From positions 389,501 through 453,500 of the forward strand of contig SMSO01000007.1 of assembly GCA_004764695.1 (NCBI GenBank): a stretch of DNA of 64,000 nt, in the 5' to 3' direction. The translations under genes were made by a program, and so were the position numbers. Positions within the stretch are counted from its first letter, which is position 1, and each line of letters begins with the position of its first letter. Source of the stretch: Schizochytrium sp. TIO01 (taxonomy: Eukaryota; Sar; Bigyra; Thraustochytrida; Thraustochytriidae). The notes below the pieces were generated by a model that was not told the DNA's origin, ran no database searches, and saw only the letters and a list, made by a program, of their open reading frames with translations. Shown piece after piece: positions 24,046 to 36,885 of the stretch.

Positions 24046-24792
24046 TCACACGAGTTGCAGCTTAATAGATGGGAATCCATATGATGGCTCCCCATCTTTC
24101 GTCTGCTTATCCACCCAGGCCATGCCCTGAGTCTGAAGAGCGTGTAGGGATCGCTTCGCGCGTTCCTTATCCCATGCTTGCGTGCGCTCAAGAAATGGAA
24201 TCGTAACGAAACCGTCATTTTCCTGTGCTGCGGCAAGCACTGATGTGTGATCTGAAGAAAGTTCCATGGGCACAGAAATGAGCATTTGCCGGTGTCCAAC
24301 CTTGACAGTGCGCAGACCGTTTCCAAGCGGCTCGAGCGAGGTAATCGCTCTTTGTACATCTTCCTCTGAAACCTGCTGTACCTCGCGATGCGATTTTTGA
24401 CGAATTTTGCGAAGGTACCTGAGCAAATCTTCGAGCTGCATAATTCCTCCATTAGCGTCTCTCGTTGCCAGGCATACATGAATAATTTGTACGCCAAGCT
24501 CGTAGAAGAAGCTTCCGACGCCAAGAACCTCCGCCCAGAAACCCTTGTTGCTTGCGAGCGGATCTACACCGACTTTGCTGCACATATTTTGAAACTTGTT
24601 GCGGAATTCTGGGTCCTTGTTGATTTGCTTTTTATGCTTCTCCGCAAAGGCCTCGAGCTTCGTCTTGAAGGCTGCCATCTGCGTCTGGAAGTGCTCAAGG
24701 TTAGCTGCATTAAGCTCTGCACCCTTCCCCTGGTAAACCTCGCGATCCTTGCGGGCCCGGACCGCTCGGGCCACACCAACGTTGCGGCGCAT
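24046..24792 (-). CDS. SNF8: ESCRT-II subunit SNF8/VPS22
   Basis: A 248-residue EAP30-family protein. With VPS25 and VPS36 it forms ESCRT-II, which sorts ubiquitinated membrane cargo into multivesicular endosomes. The N terminus MRRNVGVARA matches the family's characteristic MRRxxG start, so ATG 24792 is used; the frame extends two codons further only through a GTG. A helical hairpin follows (about 30-70). The family signature lies at 74-109, with KVGVDPLASNKGFWAEVLG then SFFYELGVQIIHVCLATR, close to the animal and fungal forms. Two winged-helix domains fill the rest (about 115-245), ending YGFPSIKLQLV. Length agrees with the family (about 230-260). It is intron-free and sits alone between large spacers. 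Assignment is confident. Confidence 0.93.
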   Translation of the reverse strand: MRRNVGVARAVRARKDREVYQGKGAELNAANLEHFQTQMAAFKTKLEAFAEKHKKQINKDPEFRNKFQNMCSKVGVDPLASNKGFWAEVLGVGSFFYELGVQIIHVCLATRDANGGIMQLEDLLRYLRKIRQKSHREVQQVSEEDVQRAITSLEPLGNGLRTVKVGHRQMLISVPMELSSDHTSVLAAAQENDGFVTIPFLERTQAWDKERAKRSLHALQTQGMAWVDKQTKDGEPSYGFPSIKLQLV

Positions 24793-26031
24793 GATCACTC
24801 GGCTTTCAGGAGGACTGTCTCTGACGAGATGGTTGTGAAGGAGTCGAGGAAATCCAGGATGTAGATATGTCGGGATATGCGTTGCCTTCGTTTGGATTTT
24901 GATCTTTTTTTAACCTTTTTTTTTTCCTTATTATTTTTTCGGATCATTACCTGTTGAGATGACGAACACTTGGAGAAGGCTATTAGGGAGCAGAATAACG
25001 AAGTTGAATGGTCAACAACTTGATGCAAGGTGTAAGAATGTAAACTTTAAAAAATGGGATGGCCTATCTCAATGATTTTTATTTCTTTATATATTGCATT
25101 GTAAATAATTGGCTTGCTACAATATAAAGTCGGTAGAAACTAAGTTGACTCTTTGCAGCACCTGGTTTTAAGTTGATTGTGACAATATATTGTGCTAATC
25201 AAGTAATGACCGCAAATGTTGAGTAATTTCTTCGTCTATAGGTTTCTTAGATCTGTCAGTAAACAGATCATATTGCTTGTGCAGGATGAATGATGAAAAA
25301 TATGAACTGAACATTTCCTTCAGCAGAACCCCACTTGGGGGATGAAGGTTCGATATACATATACCTACTTAATGTCTTTACGTTTAAATGCTGGTCCCAT
25401 GTTCTTAATCGACATAATGTGAACTCGAGAATGCTCTATAGCTATTTTCCCCTATACATGCCTAGCTTTTGACATATGAATATGATACAATATAAATATG
25501 TATAATATCATGATACATCTGCGCTGCTGGTGCCTATTCACTTGACATTTGCTAGATGCCACAATACTCCATATGTGTATGAGGATCTCTTCAAATTGAA
25601 AGTTTGGAGCAATACGAAGCTAATACGTTCGTGTCGAGAGCAAAGTTATTTTTGAGATCAACAACAAAGATAATTTTCGCAACACCGTTATCAGCATGTT
25701 ATGCTATTTCTTCTGCAGGTAATTTGTGTTGATCATCTGCGACGCCAGGGATTTAGACTTCACATTTGATCCTAAATTTGTTTTCCAAAAGCGCACTGCC
25801 AGGACTAAGTAGCAGATATATAGTTTTCGATTTCGAAAATAAGAGCGTCTCGCCAATGATTTTGTAATAGATCATTTTATGTACGCAAAGCTATCACTCA
25901 CAGAGCAGCTTAATCGTAGAAAGCGAAAATATGTAAGCAATCCATTTTAAGTACATATTTTTCATAGATGCATTACATTATAGAGCGTGAACTTGAATGT
26001 TGACCTGAGTAGCACTTGTGATGAACCATAG

Positions 26032-26055
26032 AGGTCATGGAGGTCATAGAGGTCA
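26032..26055. repeat. Three AGGTCA hexamers with 9-bp period
   Basis: AGGTCA occurs at 26032, 26041 and 26050, each separated by three bases (TGG, TAG). This is a direct repeat with 3-base spacing, in a spacer far from any supported gene. Confidence 0.9.
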
Positions 26056-29000
26056 CAGAGCTAGATTTTGGCCTGCATATCTTTGCATACATGTGATGTC
26101 TTCAAAGGCGAATTAGTAAAATGGACTAGATGCTTGCTCAATTTGCAATTCATCTCGGACTCAAACGTCAGCGAACAATCAAATCAGAAATCATCTTATG
26201 CAATAAGGATAATTCTTAAAGCATAATGGTTCGCTCCAATCTACACTGCACAACACTGGGCATTCTCCACAAAAATTCATAATATGCCCAAAAGTTGGAT
26301 TCTTCTTAGTAGATGATAGCCCGCATCCTCCGCCACCATTACATTTGGCTCTTCTCCAATTTTCATCGCATCTTCCATATTGTATATTGCAAGTTCACGA
26401 CTCTACTTCTTCAGGTTGCACGGTCTGTTCTTGACTTGCAGCGGTTTATCTCCAAATCGCACCCTAAACCTTTTCCAAATCTATGTTCCAAGTGTTCCCA
26501 GTCTTAGGGTTTGGGGTTTGATTTCTTTGTGACAAGTTTATGAGCTGCAAGAGCGACAGAGGGTTCTTGACACAAACACCAGATAATTTGAGCGGAGCTG
26601 TGATCAAGGATGGTCACTTCGTCAAAAATCGAGAGGTTGCTGAGCTGGAGCAACCGCCGTTACAGCTACCTGTTGTTGCCGCTGTGCCTCCACGACAGAT
26701 TTTGCGAAGGGCAGAAGCTCGCCTATGAAAATAGAATAACAATCTCTACTATCATGTCTTCCGAGAAATAGTAGCAGCTCTTGGCCTAGGTTGTACTCCA
26801 AGGATATTACTCCAGCGGAATGACATTTTGCTCGCAGTACCTTCTTATTCCAGAAGAGTAATGAGCAACGAGACGTGATGTAGCTCAAGCAAGACGAGTG
26901 GCTTGGAAAGTTAGCCTTATCCAAAGTCTATATGGGCCCTAGTAAGCAGACCATACCGGAAAGCGCACGCTTATGCGTGCGGTAGCACTACAGCACGGCA
27001 TCGATGCCAGCATTCATTAGATTCCGTTGCATAGGCCTTAGCCATGGGATAATGAAGTTGTTTCAACAACTCGGGCTACAATTCCGGACATTATTTGAGT
27101 CTAGGTAGCTAGTTCTTTACACACAATGTTGCAGTGGGACAAACTTGGAGTACTGCATTGTCAAGATGGTGCCAACCCCAGATCATGCTGGCACCTCATG
27201 ATTGTAATACAATCGAACACTCGGGAGTGGGGCAGCGACAGGATGAAGTCATGAACCATGGAAACGATTTGGAGGTTCATGGTCCGGTATTTCGGTATTT
27301 CTAAGGAACTGTCACTCCGCAACTCAGAAAGCAAGCGACCACTCGATAAAGTGATTATTTCACCTCCGATTACTGATTCCTTGCGGAAGAAGGAGAACTA
27401 AAAGTCGAGAAAGTACTTGTTCTGATTCTGTTCATTAGATTGCCGTGCTTACTATGATAGATTGCAATCCTGGGTACACTAAGCAGCGCACTTCACGCAC
27501 GATGCTGGCTCGAGGCTCGAACACACCCCGAGATTTATCCCTCTCTGAATCGCTACCCCATTGTGATTATTCCGGTTCTATCGTACACGAACTCCAGTCC
27601 TTTTTGCATATTCTGTCGCCCATTCATTACCATTCGTGAGGGAGCTTTCTGCATTATGCACTCTCATTAGTTCTGATTCGCAGGTCCTCAACTCATGTGA
27701 GGTCAGCATCAATTGATTTGCGAGTTTACAGCCATGTCAAGCTAAGTGTGTAAACAAAATAACTACATTATGCTCGCTTGGGTCCATTGATCAAATGCAT
27801 CAATCAATTAATCAATTAATCAATGAGTTAATTCTTTCCATTCACTCAATCGCTCACAGTGAAGCTCTCGAGGAGTTCCTGATCCTTCACCACGGCTACC
27901 CTGTTGTCCTATAGCTGTTACCTGTGCTCAGTTTTATAATTTGCATGGTAATCTTGTTGCAATGTTGAGACAAAAGAAAAAGGTAAGGAAATAAAAAATG
28001 CTGTGTTGCTCTGGAGTATGTACCTATTACTACTACGACACAGCTAGTGCCTACGTGTATCATAGCTAGTAGGTCATGGAACTTTAAATTATTTATTTAT
28101 TCATTTTGATTAAAAAAGAAACGAAAAAAGACAAAAAAGAGCATTTTCTAATACATAGATCCCCTGTTACAAGTATTAGCTTTTGTTAGTGTCACGCTGT
28201 GATGTTACTTTCGTGGCACTCTTAATCTCTTACTTATTTACTTTAGAAATAAACAATACTATTGGCAGCAGACACAGGTTGTTGATAGATAGATATATAG
28301 ATTAAGTAGCGAAGAAAGAGTTTGCACAGGCCTAGGACTAATAGGTAGTGAGAGTGGTTCTAGCCATTTCTTTTGCAGATTATTTTATCCTAGTATAGTC
28401 TCTCACTACGAGCAAAATTTTCCGCCTTATAAAAGCTTAGGTACATCGCACCTAAACTCATCATCGCTTTCCATGCTGGACAATGCGCATATTTTTTTTT
28501 CTTGAGTAGATAAAGACCCCCTCAGGATATTATGTTACTACTGTCCTTAGTCGATCTGCTGGTTTTCAGAATTAACTGCTTTTGCTTTTGTTGCAGAAAC
28601 ATAGTTAGATACCTGCCTGCTGGGCTGTATAAAGGTTTAAGAAAATGTGTTGGCGATTGAAATTCAATCGCCATGTTGTACTGCTTGCATTAATCAAAAC
28701 CAGAAGCAGATTTGAAGCCCATCACGAGATATGTTTTTTGTTAAGTCTAGCTTGCTTCGCTTACCTTTCAAGAAGCAAATTAAATTATTTATGTAAAATA
28801 GTTCGATGCCCGCTTACTCTTGTACGTACAAATGCTCTTCGTAACGATGAACCTGGTAGGATTTGCGCTAGGCATTTTTTTTTGTTTTCTTAGATTCCAA
28901 AATTTCATTGGACTCTGTTAGGCGTTGTGGCATAAGGTGCTTTTCTTGAACGTTTAGACCAGGCGTAAGCCAGAAAGTTTCGCGCTACTAATAGGATTCT

Positions 29001-31744
29001 CCCAGTCTTTATAGTCTACTGGGGCTGAATACTTTCAAAAAAAGAAAGTAGAGACAGGACCCCAAATTAGTCTCTAGATGCAATGTAATGTTTTCTATAT
29101 TACAACTCTGATATCGCCTGAGACCTTGAATAAAAAGTAAATAAAAATTTCAACGAATTGCCCGTCAATTATTATAAATGAATTTATGCAGAATCACACG
29201 CACCCTGAATTAGATTATATGACATTTTTTATCATATTTGCGCAGTATCAGATATGGTATGAAAAGTTTCATGATTCTTTTTGCATGACGTAAGAGACAA
29301 CCCAGGCAGCTTAGCAAGAGAATGCTGCACGCACGATTGGTATCGAGAACAAATGTGCATGATTTTATTGCGCGTCAGACCACCACATTCGGTGTTAGTG
29401 CCACAAAACCACGCCCTAAATAGTAAATCACACGGAAGTACAATGATAACTCCGTTCTGAAGGACGGTCGTTGTCGTCGAATACAGCGAATAATGGGAGC
29501 AGCTCTCTGAGTGAGATCGCGCTTCAAAACAGCAGATAACGAATGAAAGTAGTGCAATGAAGAGGTGAAGGGGACCAACACGCCTAAGGATTGTGCATGC
29601 AATGCCAAACTTGGGCATCACCAAAAGCATGACATATCATCAATTCAACTCCAAAACCTGTGGATAAGCAGGAGTTGGTTGCTCCACGTGGCCATGGAGG
29701 GCCTGAAGCGAGATTATTTACACGTATCGTATTATGCCGTTGGAGCTTTGTTCTTCTCTCCTGGTGGCTCGTGCTGTCCCTTCTCTTTCCTTTTATGCTA
29801 CATTTCAAGACGCTCTTGTTTTCGCATACAGGCGGCACATATTTCTAACTTTATGGACCTATTCTGCCAAAGCGACCAGAGAATATTCATTGCGCATCTC
29901 TAACCAACGGAAGCGAATGATGGTGTTTGGCAGCTTCGAGATCTTCTGTCGTGGAGTGAGGGTTCCACAGCACCGTTTCCGATCCTACTGTGGCGGCCGC
30001 TGCGACCTGAAGTCCTGCGATGCGCCGGCCTCCGGAGCTGATCACCGCTATGGGAGGGACTATGTGCGAGCTGTCGCCCTGCTCCTTGGCGCCATTATTG
30101 CTGATGAAATGGAAACTGCAAACGCGGGACCTCCGTCTGAAGAGAGCAGCGAGCAGGCAGCTTTGGGAGCAATCCATCACATCATTGCAATTTGTCCCGA
30201 AATGATATGATAGCATTTGCTTTTTAATTTTTGTAAAACTGATAATGATGATTGCGGTAGCAGACGCTACGCACCTATTACTAACATTAGATGCTGCTTA
30301 ACCGGATTAAAATAAAATAGGGAGGATTTTAAAGAAGACAAAATGCACACTCTCTTCGATGTAGCACTCCCTCACTCACAATCTATCTAGCTAGATAGAG
30401 TAGGCTGCCACCATCGCGATCTCATATAGCTCCCGAGTGTCTCACGAACAAGTATTGTCTCTCCCGTCCTTCGAAGTTTACCAGCCTTAGTCAAAACAAC
30501 TCTTGGCTTTGCTATGCGCAATCTCTTTTCAAAAATAAAATAAAAGAATAAAGAATTTCTGTCTTGTTTACCTTTTGCTAACTAACTTACAATCTCTTTA
30601 CTCAGTTAAGCATAAATGGTGACAAGCCTTTTTTTTTTTTCCTTTTTTTAAAATAAATTTTTAATGATTGTTTCATCATTACTTTTGTAATTTTACTATT
30701 ACAAGGTCAAGTCGCCGTAGTAAAAACACTTCTTGGATTAATGAAACGTTTTGAATCTTAAAACAGAGTTTTAAATAAAATAAAATAAAATATATTTTTA
30801 ATAAAATAAAATAAAATTAAATAAAACAAAAAGGCCCAATTGCGAAGTTTAGTTAACTTCTTCTTTTTTTTTGCTTTTTGCTCCCTATGTAACCAATAGG
30901 AACCTCTTAGCACATCAAACATTAACAAAACAGATTCTCTTGTGGCCAAATCACATTTTGGTTTCGTGCAATCAGGCAACCAACCAATCGACTCATCGCT
31001 CAATCAATCCTTCGAGCTCCCGTAAGCCATCAGGTTCGATGAAGGGCGCTCTTCGCCCTCGACCCGCAGCTCCACGAGCGCCTCCACTGTAGCTCCAAGC
31101 GCCAAGCTTCTTCAAGGCGAGGCGCACCTGAGAGCCTCGAGGCGTGTGCCTTTGTGCGCCATTTTGGCCAAATCACTCCTCCAAAGAGTTAGGAACCTCT
31201 CCAAAGGCGACCCAAAGCAGTGAAGGAATGGGCCTGAACGTTCAAGCTGACCTGGCAAACCCTGTCGGAGGCAGCCTTCGCACTAGAGCTAAGGTTTGCG
31301 CGCAGATTGCGGCAAAATTGCGATTGCGTGCATAAAAAGTCGAGTTAAATCAATCGATCCTCTCAGTTCACAGAAAATAATATTCGTGGGCAGCGAATGA
31401 ACACATTTGGAGAGAACGCGAAGATCGAGACGGAGCCGAGGAGGAGGCCATGAAGCTGGCACGCAGGTTTGCTTTCGGACGTTCGCCTGTCGCAATTTCG
31501 CTGATGCTTGGTGCTGATCCTGAGATGTATCTTTTTTATCTGCTCAGTGCTTCTGCTTCTTGAGATGGACACGTTTCCCAAAGTTGTTGGGACCTCTGTG
31601 CCTTTATAAGTGTATAAGTTTATTTATTTATATTTATGTATTTATTTAATTTAAAATTAAACATTTAATTAAAAAACAATTAAAAGCTTTCTACTATTTT
31701 TTCAGATTGGAACTACTTTCTTCTGTGATGATGCTTGTTATCGC

Positions 31745-31779
31745 TGTTACTGTTACTGTTACTGTTACTGTTACTGTTA
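31745..31779. repeat. TGTTAC hexamer repeat
   Basis: Nearly six perfect tandem TGTTAC units. Confidence 0.9.
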
Positions 31780-33480
31780 AAATTAACTACTATAAAATTT
31801 GCAGTAGTAATTGCGAAAATGAATGAATGAAAAAATAAATAAAAAATGAACGTGACGGCTCAAAAGAAGTCGAATCTACGCGCGACGCAGAAGTCTATAC
31901 TCATCGCCATCTGTCTCATTGATAGGAGCCGAGAGACAATTCTGAAGAAATCGTGTTGTGTCTACATTAAAATGAGGGATCGCAGTGCTGTTTTCGAATA
32001 CCTACCTACAGGTACCGGGTCTTGTCACCAATGAAATTTAGCCATTTCGCAATTGTGGAATAAATTTGAGAAACCAGATCTCACGACGCCGTCAAAGATT
32101 CGCGCAGAAAAGTTGGTTATACCGGTCAAACTACGCAGAGCAAATTGCTCACAGTCACAGATCTTGAGCTCGGGTCCTGGGGATGATATCAAGCATGAGT
32201 GCGTGCAACATCAAATTACAGGACGCAAATTACAGAATGCAAATTCTACGAGGTCCTTGGCGACAAGACAAGCTCGCAACTGAGGCCAGTTTTTCGAGCA
32301 TCCTGTCACCATCTCCGGACTATTGCAAAAGAGCATTCATTTTGTAACCTTCGAGCGCACCGCGTCTATTGCTCCTCATATCGTCAATCGATTCCAGCTG
32401 CACCAAGAGAGCGAATTATCAGCCCTCGCAAAGTCACGAACTAATTGCGTGCGCCACGAACTACACTAATCAAATTAATGCGCTACGAATTGCTTTCAAA
32501 CTGAAGGTCCGACAGCGATGAAATTGAGGCTTTTAGGCCAAGGAAGCTCCATTCATCGCATGGGATACGACGTCAAACGTCCTTCTCATTTTGCAAAGGG
32601 ACCTGCCCGCCTGTGACTTACGAACCAAGACGAAGAAGCGAGTCTACGATCTCAAGATCTTAGAGATCGCGATCTATGTCGCGTCCTGTCGTGCCGTGCC
32701 AGGCGCCAGGACCGCACCAGCTTCGGTGCGAGCCCGGGGCCAGCTTGAAGACCCCTCCAGACCGCCTCGAGGCTGGCCCGCTGGACCGTGAATTTGCTCC
32801 GGCCACGGAGCAGAATCGCGCGAGCCCGACATCGGCGGGTAGTACCAAGATTGCAGAGACCTCTCTCACTCTTTCAGTCTGATCGAAGAGAACTTCAAAC
32901 TTTAAAGCCTCTAAAACAATATAAAAATGATACTTTCCACCTTTTCATGTGCACAAAGATGTCATCAACACATATATATTTAATAGCAAAGATATATCAC
33001 CATATATCATCATTTTTGAGGCCAAGTTAATTAAAATACCCTTTTACTACACATACACATATATATATATACATAATATATAATTTTTTTAGTTAAAAAG
33101 AAGAAAAGCTTGAATAGCTAGTAGTAGCTAGCTAGTACCTACCTACGCAGGCCAGAGAAAAGGCTTCAGACACAGTGCCGCGCAGGCCTAGCCGAAGGTA
33201 AGTGGGTCTTATGTGGGAATAAAGTACAAGGCTGTACGAAAAGAGGGATTAAAATACAGGCTGCCCCATTCGAGATGATGATAGAAATCGTGGAAAGTCG
33301 GCTTTGCAGGCGCCACAGAGGTCTCAAGGGTGGAAAAGAGGTGTGCTGAAGAGTTGCATGGACGGGCGTTTCAGAAATATGGAACGGCCAGAGCGGAAGC
33401 GGGCGTCCTCCAAGTGGCGGAAGACGTACATACATAGGAGCGGTGAGTGCGATTTGGTTTCCGAAGATTCTTGCCTCCTC

Positions 33481-33503
33481 TTTTGGTTTTGGTTTTGGTT
33501 TTG
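33481..33503. repeat. TTTTGG hexamer repeat
   Basis: Nearly four tandem TTTTGG units, 14 bases before another tandem repeat. Confidence 0.9.
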
Positions 33504-33517
33504 CTTCTATTCTTTCT

Positions 33518-33577
33518 CTTGATTCCTTGATTTCTTGATTTCTTGATTTCTTGATTTCTTGATTTCTTGATTTCTTT
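33518..33577. repeat. 8-bp minisatellite CTTGATTT
   Basis: About seven tandem copies of an octamer CTTGATTT, the first with a C substitution. Confidence 0.9.
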
Positions 33578-34681
33578 TGTTGTTTTTCATGTTTCCGCTG
33601 TCGTCCACGTACCCGCAGATTGATGGAAGAGTAGCTTCGAAAACAACCTGGATAGAAGCATATGATTGGAATGCTCCTTACTTGGTTTGGCTGAGTATAT
33701 TAGGTAGTGCAATAGTAGTTGGCGGTGTTAGTTAATTTTAGTTTGCTTCGGAAAAAGCGCAATCTCTCATTACATAATCTTCACTATAAAAGTGTCCTAG
33801 GTGCGAGTTAACTAACTACTACGCACTATTTTAGAATCAAATAAAAGGAAAATGAAGGTGACGCTGCAAGACATTAGTTGATTAAGGGTTATTAAGGCAT
33901 CACCAGACCCTTAGTGATATAGGTATTAGCAGCACTAGGAGCCCCGTCTAGGTCGAAGTTAAGAGATGTTTCTAGAGTGATAATAGTTACAGAACATTAA
34001 AAAAAATAATTAAAAAACCTCTTTAAAAAGTAACCTGTAAATAAAACAACTTGAAACAAACAAAGAGGTAAGTAAAAAAAATCACAGCAAGCAAACTATT
34101 CCGCGATGCAGACAGCCTTGAAGGCGGCCCTAGGACTGCGCGGCGGACAGGTTTTGCGATGCCTCCTTCAGTGCTACCGTCGCCCCAAAGCAAGCTTGAA
34201 CGCAATTTATGGATGGTACATCGGAGATCAGGCGAACTAGATTTATTGCTCGCTGATTCATTCTAAGAAAGAGTGTTCTTACCCCTGCGTCTACCCAATA
34301 GAATAGCAGTGTAAGTTTATTTAATAATAAAATTCACCGCCGCGGTGCTTTCATTTCCAATGTGGATCGCGACGAGTAGTATTTATTATTTGCAATCAAA
34401 TCAAATCGAGCTCGAAATAAGCCAAATCGGATCTGGTTAAATCGTGCATAATCCCGTCCTCAGCCAACTGGGGACGAACCGGTTCGTCAATTTGCTTGCT
34501 CTTCCATGGTCTCTGCTGCTTGAAAAAATAAAAAAATAAATCAAAAGAGCTGTCCATCCATCCCATACAAGAAAGCAACTATAAGTTATTGCGGTCTTTC
34601 ACTGAGAATGAGGCGTATTCAGGGCACCTTCACTTCAAGCTGTTCTTCATCCCTCGAGTAAAGTTTATTGATGATCGATTC

Positions 34682-34721
34682 TCAATCAATCGATCGATCA
34701 ATCAATCAATCAATCAATCAA
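34682..34721. repeat. AATC/GATC tetranucleotide tract
   Basis: Run of CAAT units interrupted by CGAT units. Confidence 0.85.
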
Positions 34722-36049
34722 AGTCGAGTGTTGAGCTCAATCTCTCGAGTGAATAATGCCGATTCTGGCGGAGGTTTTATTTGACCAGAAAAGGCCAGAA
34801 ATGCTGTGCGGTGGTTGATGGCGTTGGCTGATTTATGTACTCCACTCCATTGAATTTGATACTATGTGACTTGGTTTGATCAGGTTTCATGTATGCAGGT
34901 GATGCGATTCGCATGGCTGGATTTAGTGGCGCAAGATAAGGGTACCGACAGAGACGACCACAGCAAGCTTAAGGAGAAGCTAGCTAGCTTGCTCAGAGAA
35001 GCAGGCAAGGAAGAAACCAGAGAAACTTGAAGTTGAAGGTGGATTGCATGAAAAGCAAGTACGTAGGTACCCAGCTAGGTAAGCAAAGTTCTATGTCCAA
35101 TCGAAATCACTCGAACCTAGTACTTGGAGACATCCAAGAAGCCTCGCCTGTTATGTGGCGGCTTAGAGAGCGAATTGGTATCCAGAAGGAGACTGCCGAA
35201 CGCAGTCGAGAGCCCCGCGAAGTGTTGGCTCTGGACCAAGAATCCTTGAGAATCATGTGGAGATCGGGGAACATTTGTTTACAGATAGGTACGTACTTGC
35301 GATGCAACGCAACGCAATGCAGAGAGCCTTAAGAATGAAGGTTTAGTGCCTTGGGTGTGTATCTCCGTGTGTGGTTGTTTCGTGATCTTGTGAAGCTTGA
35401 TTTTGTTTTGCTGATTTGTTTGATTGAGCTTAGTCTCAAGTTGGTTGAAATAAAGACTAACGTTATCATTTTTTCACTCAATGAATTAATTCTTTGTTTC
35501 ATTCATGCGCAGAGCAAACTAAGAAAGTCGAGAAGAAGATGGATGCCACTTCTCGAAGTTCTCCAAAACAAACAATGAGTTGGCCTCTTCCACAAGAGCC
35601 TTTTCTTACATTTTTTCAATGTAATTTTAATTACTTTTTTAGAATTGAATTGAACAAAATAAAAAATGATTACACCTACGAGATACAGCCATGCTTGTCA
35701 AAGCTTTAGCTTGAGCTAGCAAAGTACAAAGGTACGATAGGCAGGTGGTACTTATCATCACCACAACAATACATCACCGATGCCGTTTTCTCCTTCTAGT
35801 ACTTTTTCTTTGAAAGTAAGTAAATAAATAAAGAAATGAAGGCTTTTCTTTCAATATTCCCATAGTAACTTTGATAGTAAGGTAGTAGCACCTGCCTAAC
35901 TCGAAGCGTAGAGATTGTTGATGAGTGTTTTTCGCTCAATGGAAGGACGTTCGAAGGAGGCCCTTTTTCCAACTCGAATGATCTTTGATGATAACTTCGA
36001 AGCTCGAAGGTCTTCATTTGATTTAATATAGTTTGTCTAATAGCTTTTA

Positions 36050-36104
36050 ATCGATTGATCGATTAATTGATTCATTCATTGATTCATTCATTCATTCATT
36101 CATA
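36050..36104. repeat. GATT/ATTC tetranucleotide tract
   Basis: GATT units grading into CATT units. Confidence 0.85.
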
Positions 36105-36867
36105 CAATGGTTATTTGCTTCGGTGCTTTCATCTGAAATTATGGGTTGTTGTTTTGTTGATTGTTGGGTGCTGATGGGGATAGGTAGGTAAGGAGGTACC
36201 TACGTATGTGCATAGGTACGCATATCATGCATGTTTGTTGTTTTGTTTAAGGCGTCTGCGGCGTGTGCGTGATACACTAAGCACGCACTTAATCTCAGCT
36301 AAGGTGTTCTTTCCTTTTCTTTTCACATTTTTCAATTAGAAAGGGTGGCAATGGAGGATTATTTTTTTAATTTTTTATTTTTTTTTACGATTATCCTTTT
36401 TCTGAAAGAAAAGGCTCATCATCGATTGTAATTGAAATGATGGCGAAAAGGTGAATGATGAAGAATGCATGAAATTGCAGTAAAATAGAAGTACAGTTCT
36501 CTGCGAACGTGGCCGAAGTCGATGCAGCAAAGTAAAACCAAAGCTGCAGCTGAAGCGAAAACGAGCTTCGCGATGACCGTACTCGATGAATTAACCTCGC
36601 GACTGTTGTTTAGCTGGTCTAGTTCTATTGACTTAAGTTTAATTCATTGGATTGTGTTCACGAATCTCTGGCTTCAGAACGTGACAGAGGAGCGAGAAGC
36701 TGGGAAACCCAAGAAGCGAGCGAAGCGAGAAAAAGCAAAAGCAACACTAGAGTAGAAGATACGAAAAACTCAAGCGAGTTGGAGTGTGGATACCAGTTTA
36801 TCATCCATCGATCGATCGATCCCGCGCGGAGCTGTAGTTCTATTAAGATTGCTGGACGTGTTGAACT

Positions 36868-36885
36868 AAGTTTTAATTAAAACTT
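36868..36885. repeat. 18-bp perfect AT-rich palindrome
   Basis: AAGTTTTAATTAAAACTT equals its reverse complement. Chance is quite possible in AT-rich DNA. Confidence 0.8.

Noticed and set aside
24042-24524. 160-codon minus-strand frame overlapping SNF8
   Set aside because: It is a different frame of the clear SNF8 coding region.
29734-30210. 158-codon plus-strand frame covering a GC-rich patch
   Set aside because: The first half is low-quality sequence, the antisense strand is also open, and no domain is seen. It could contain a terminal exon, but I cannot show it.
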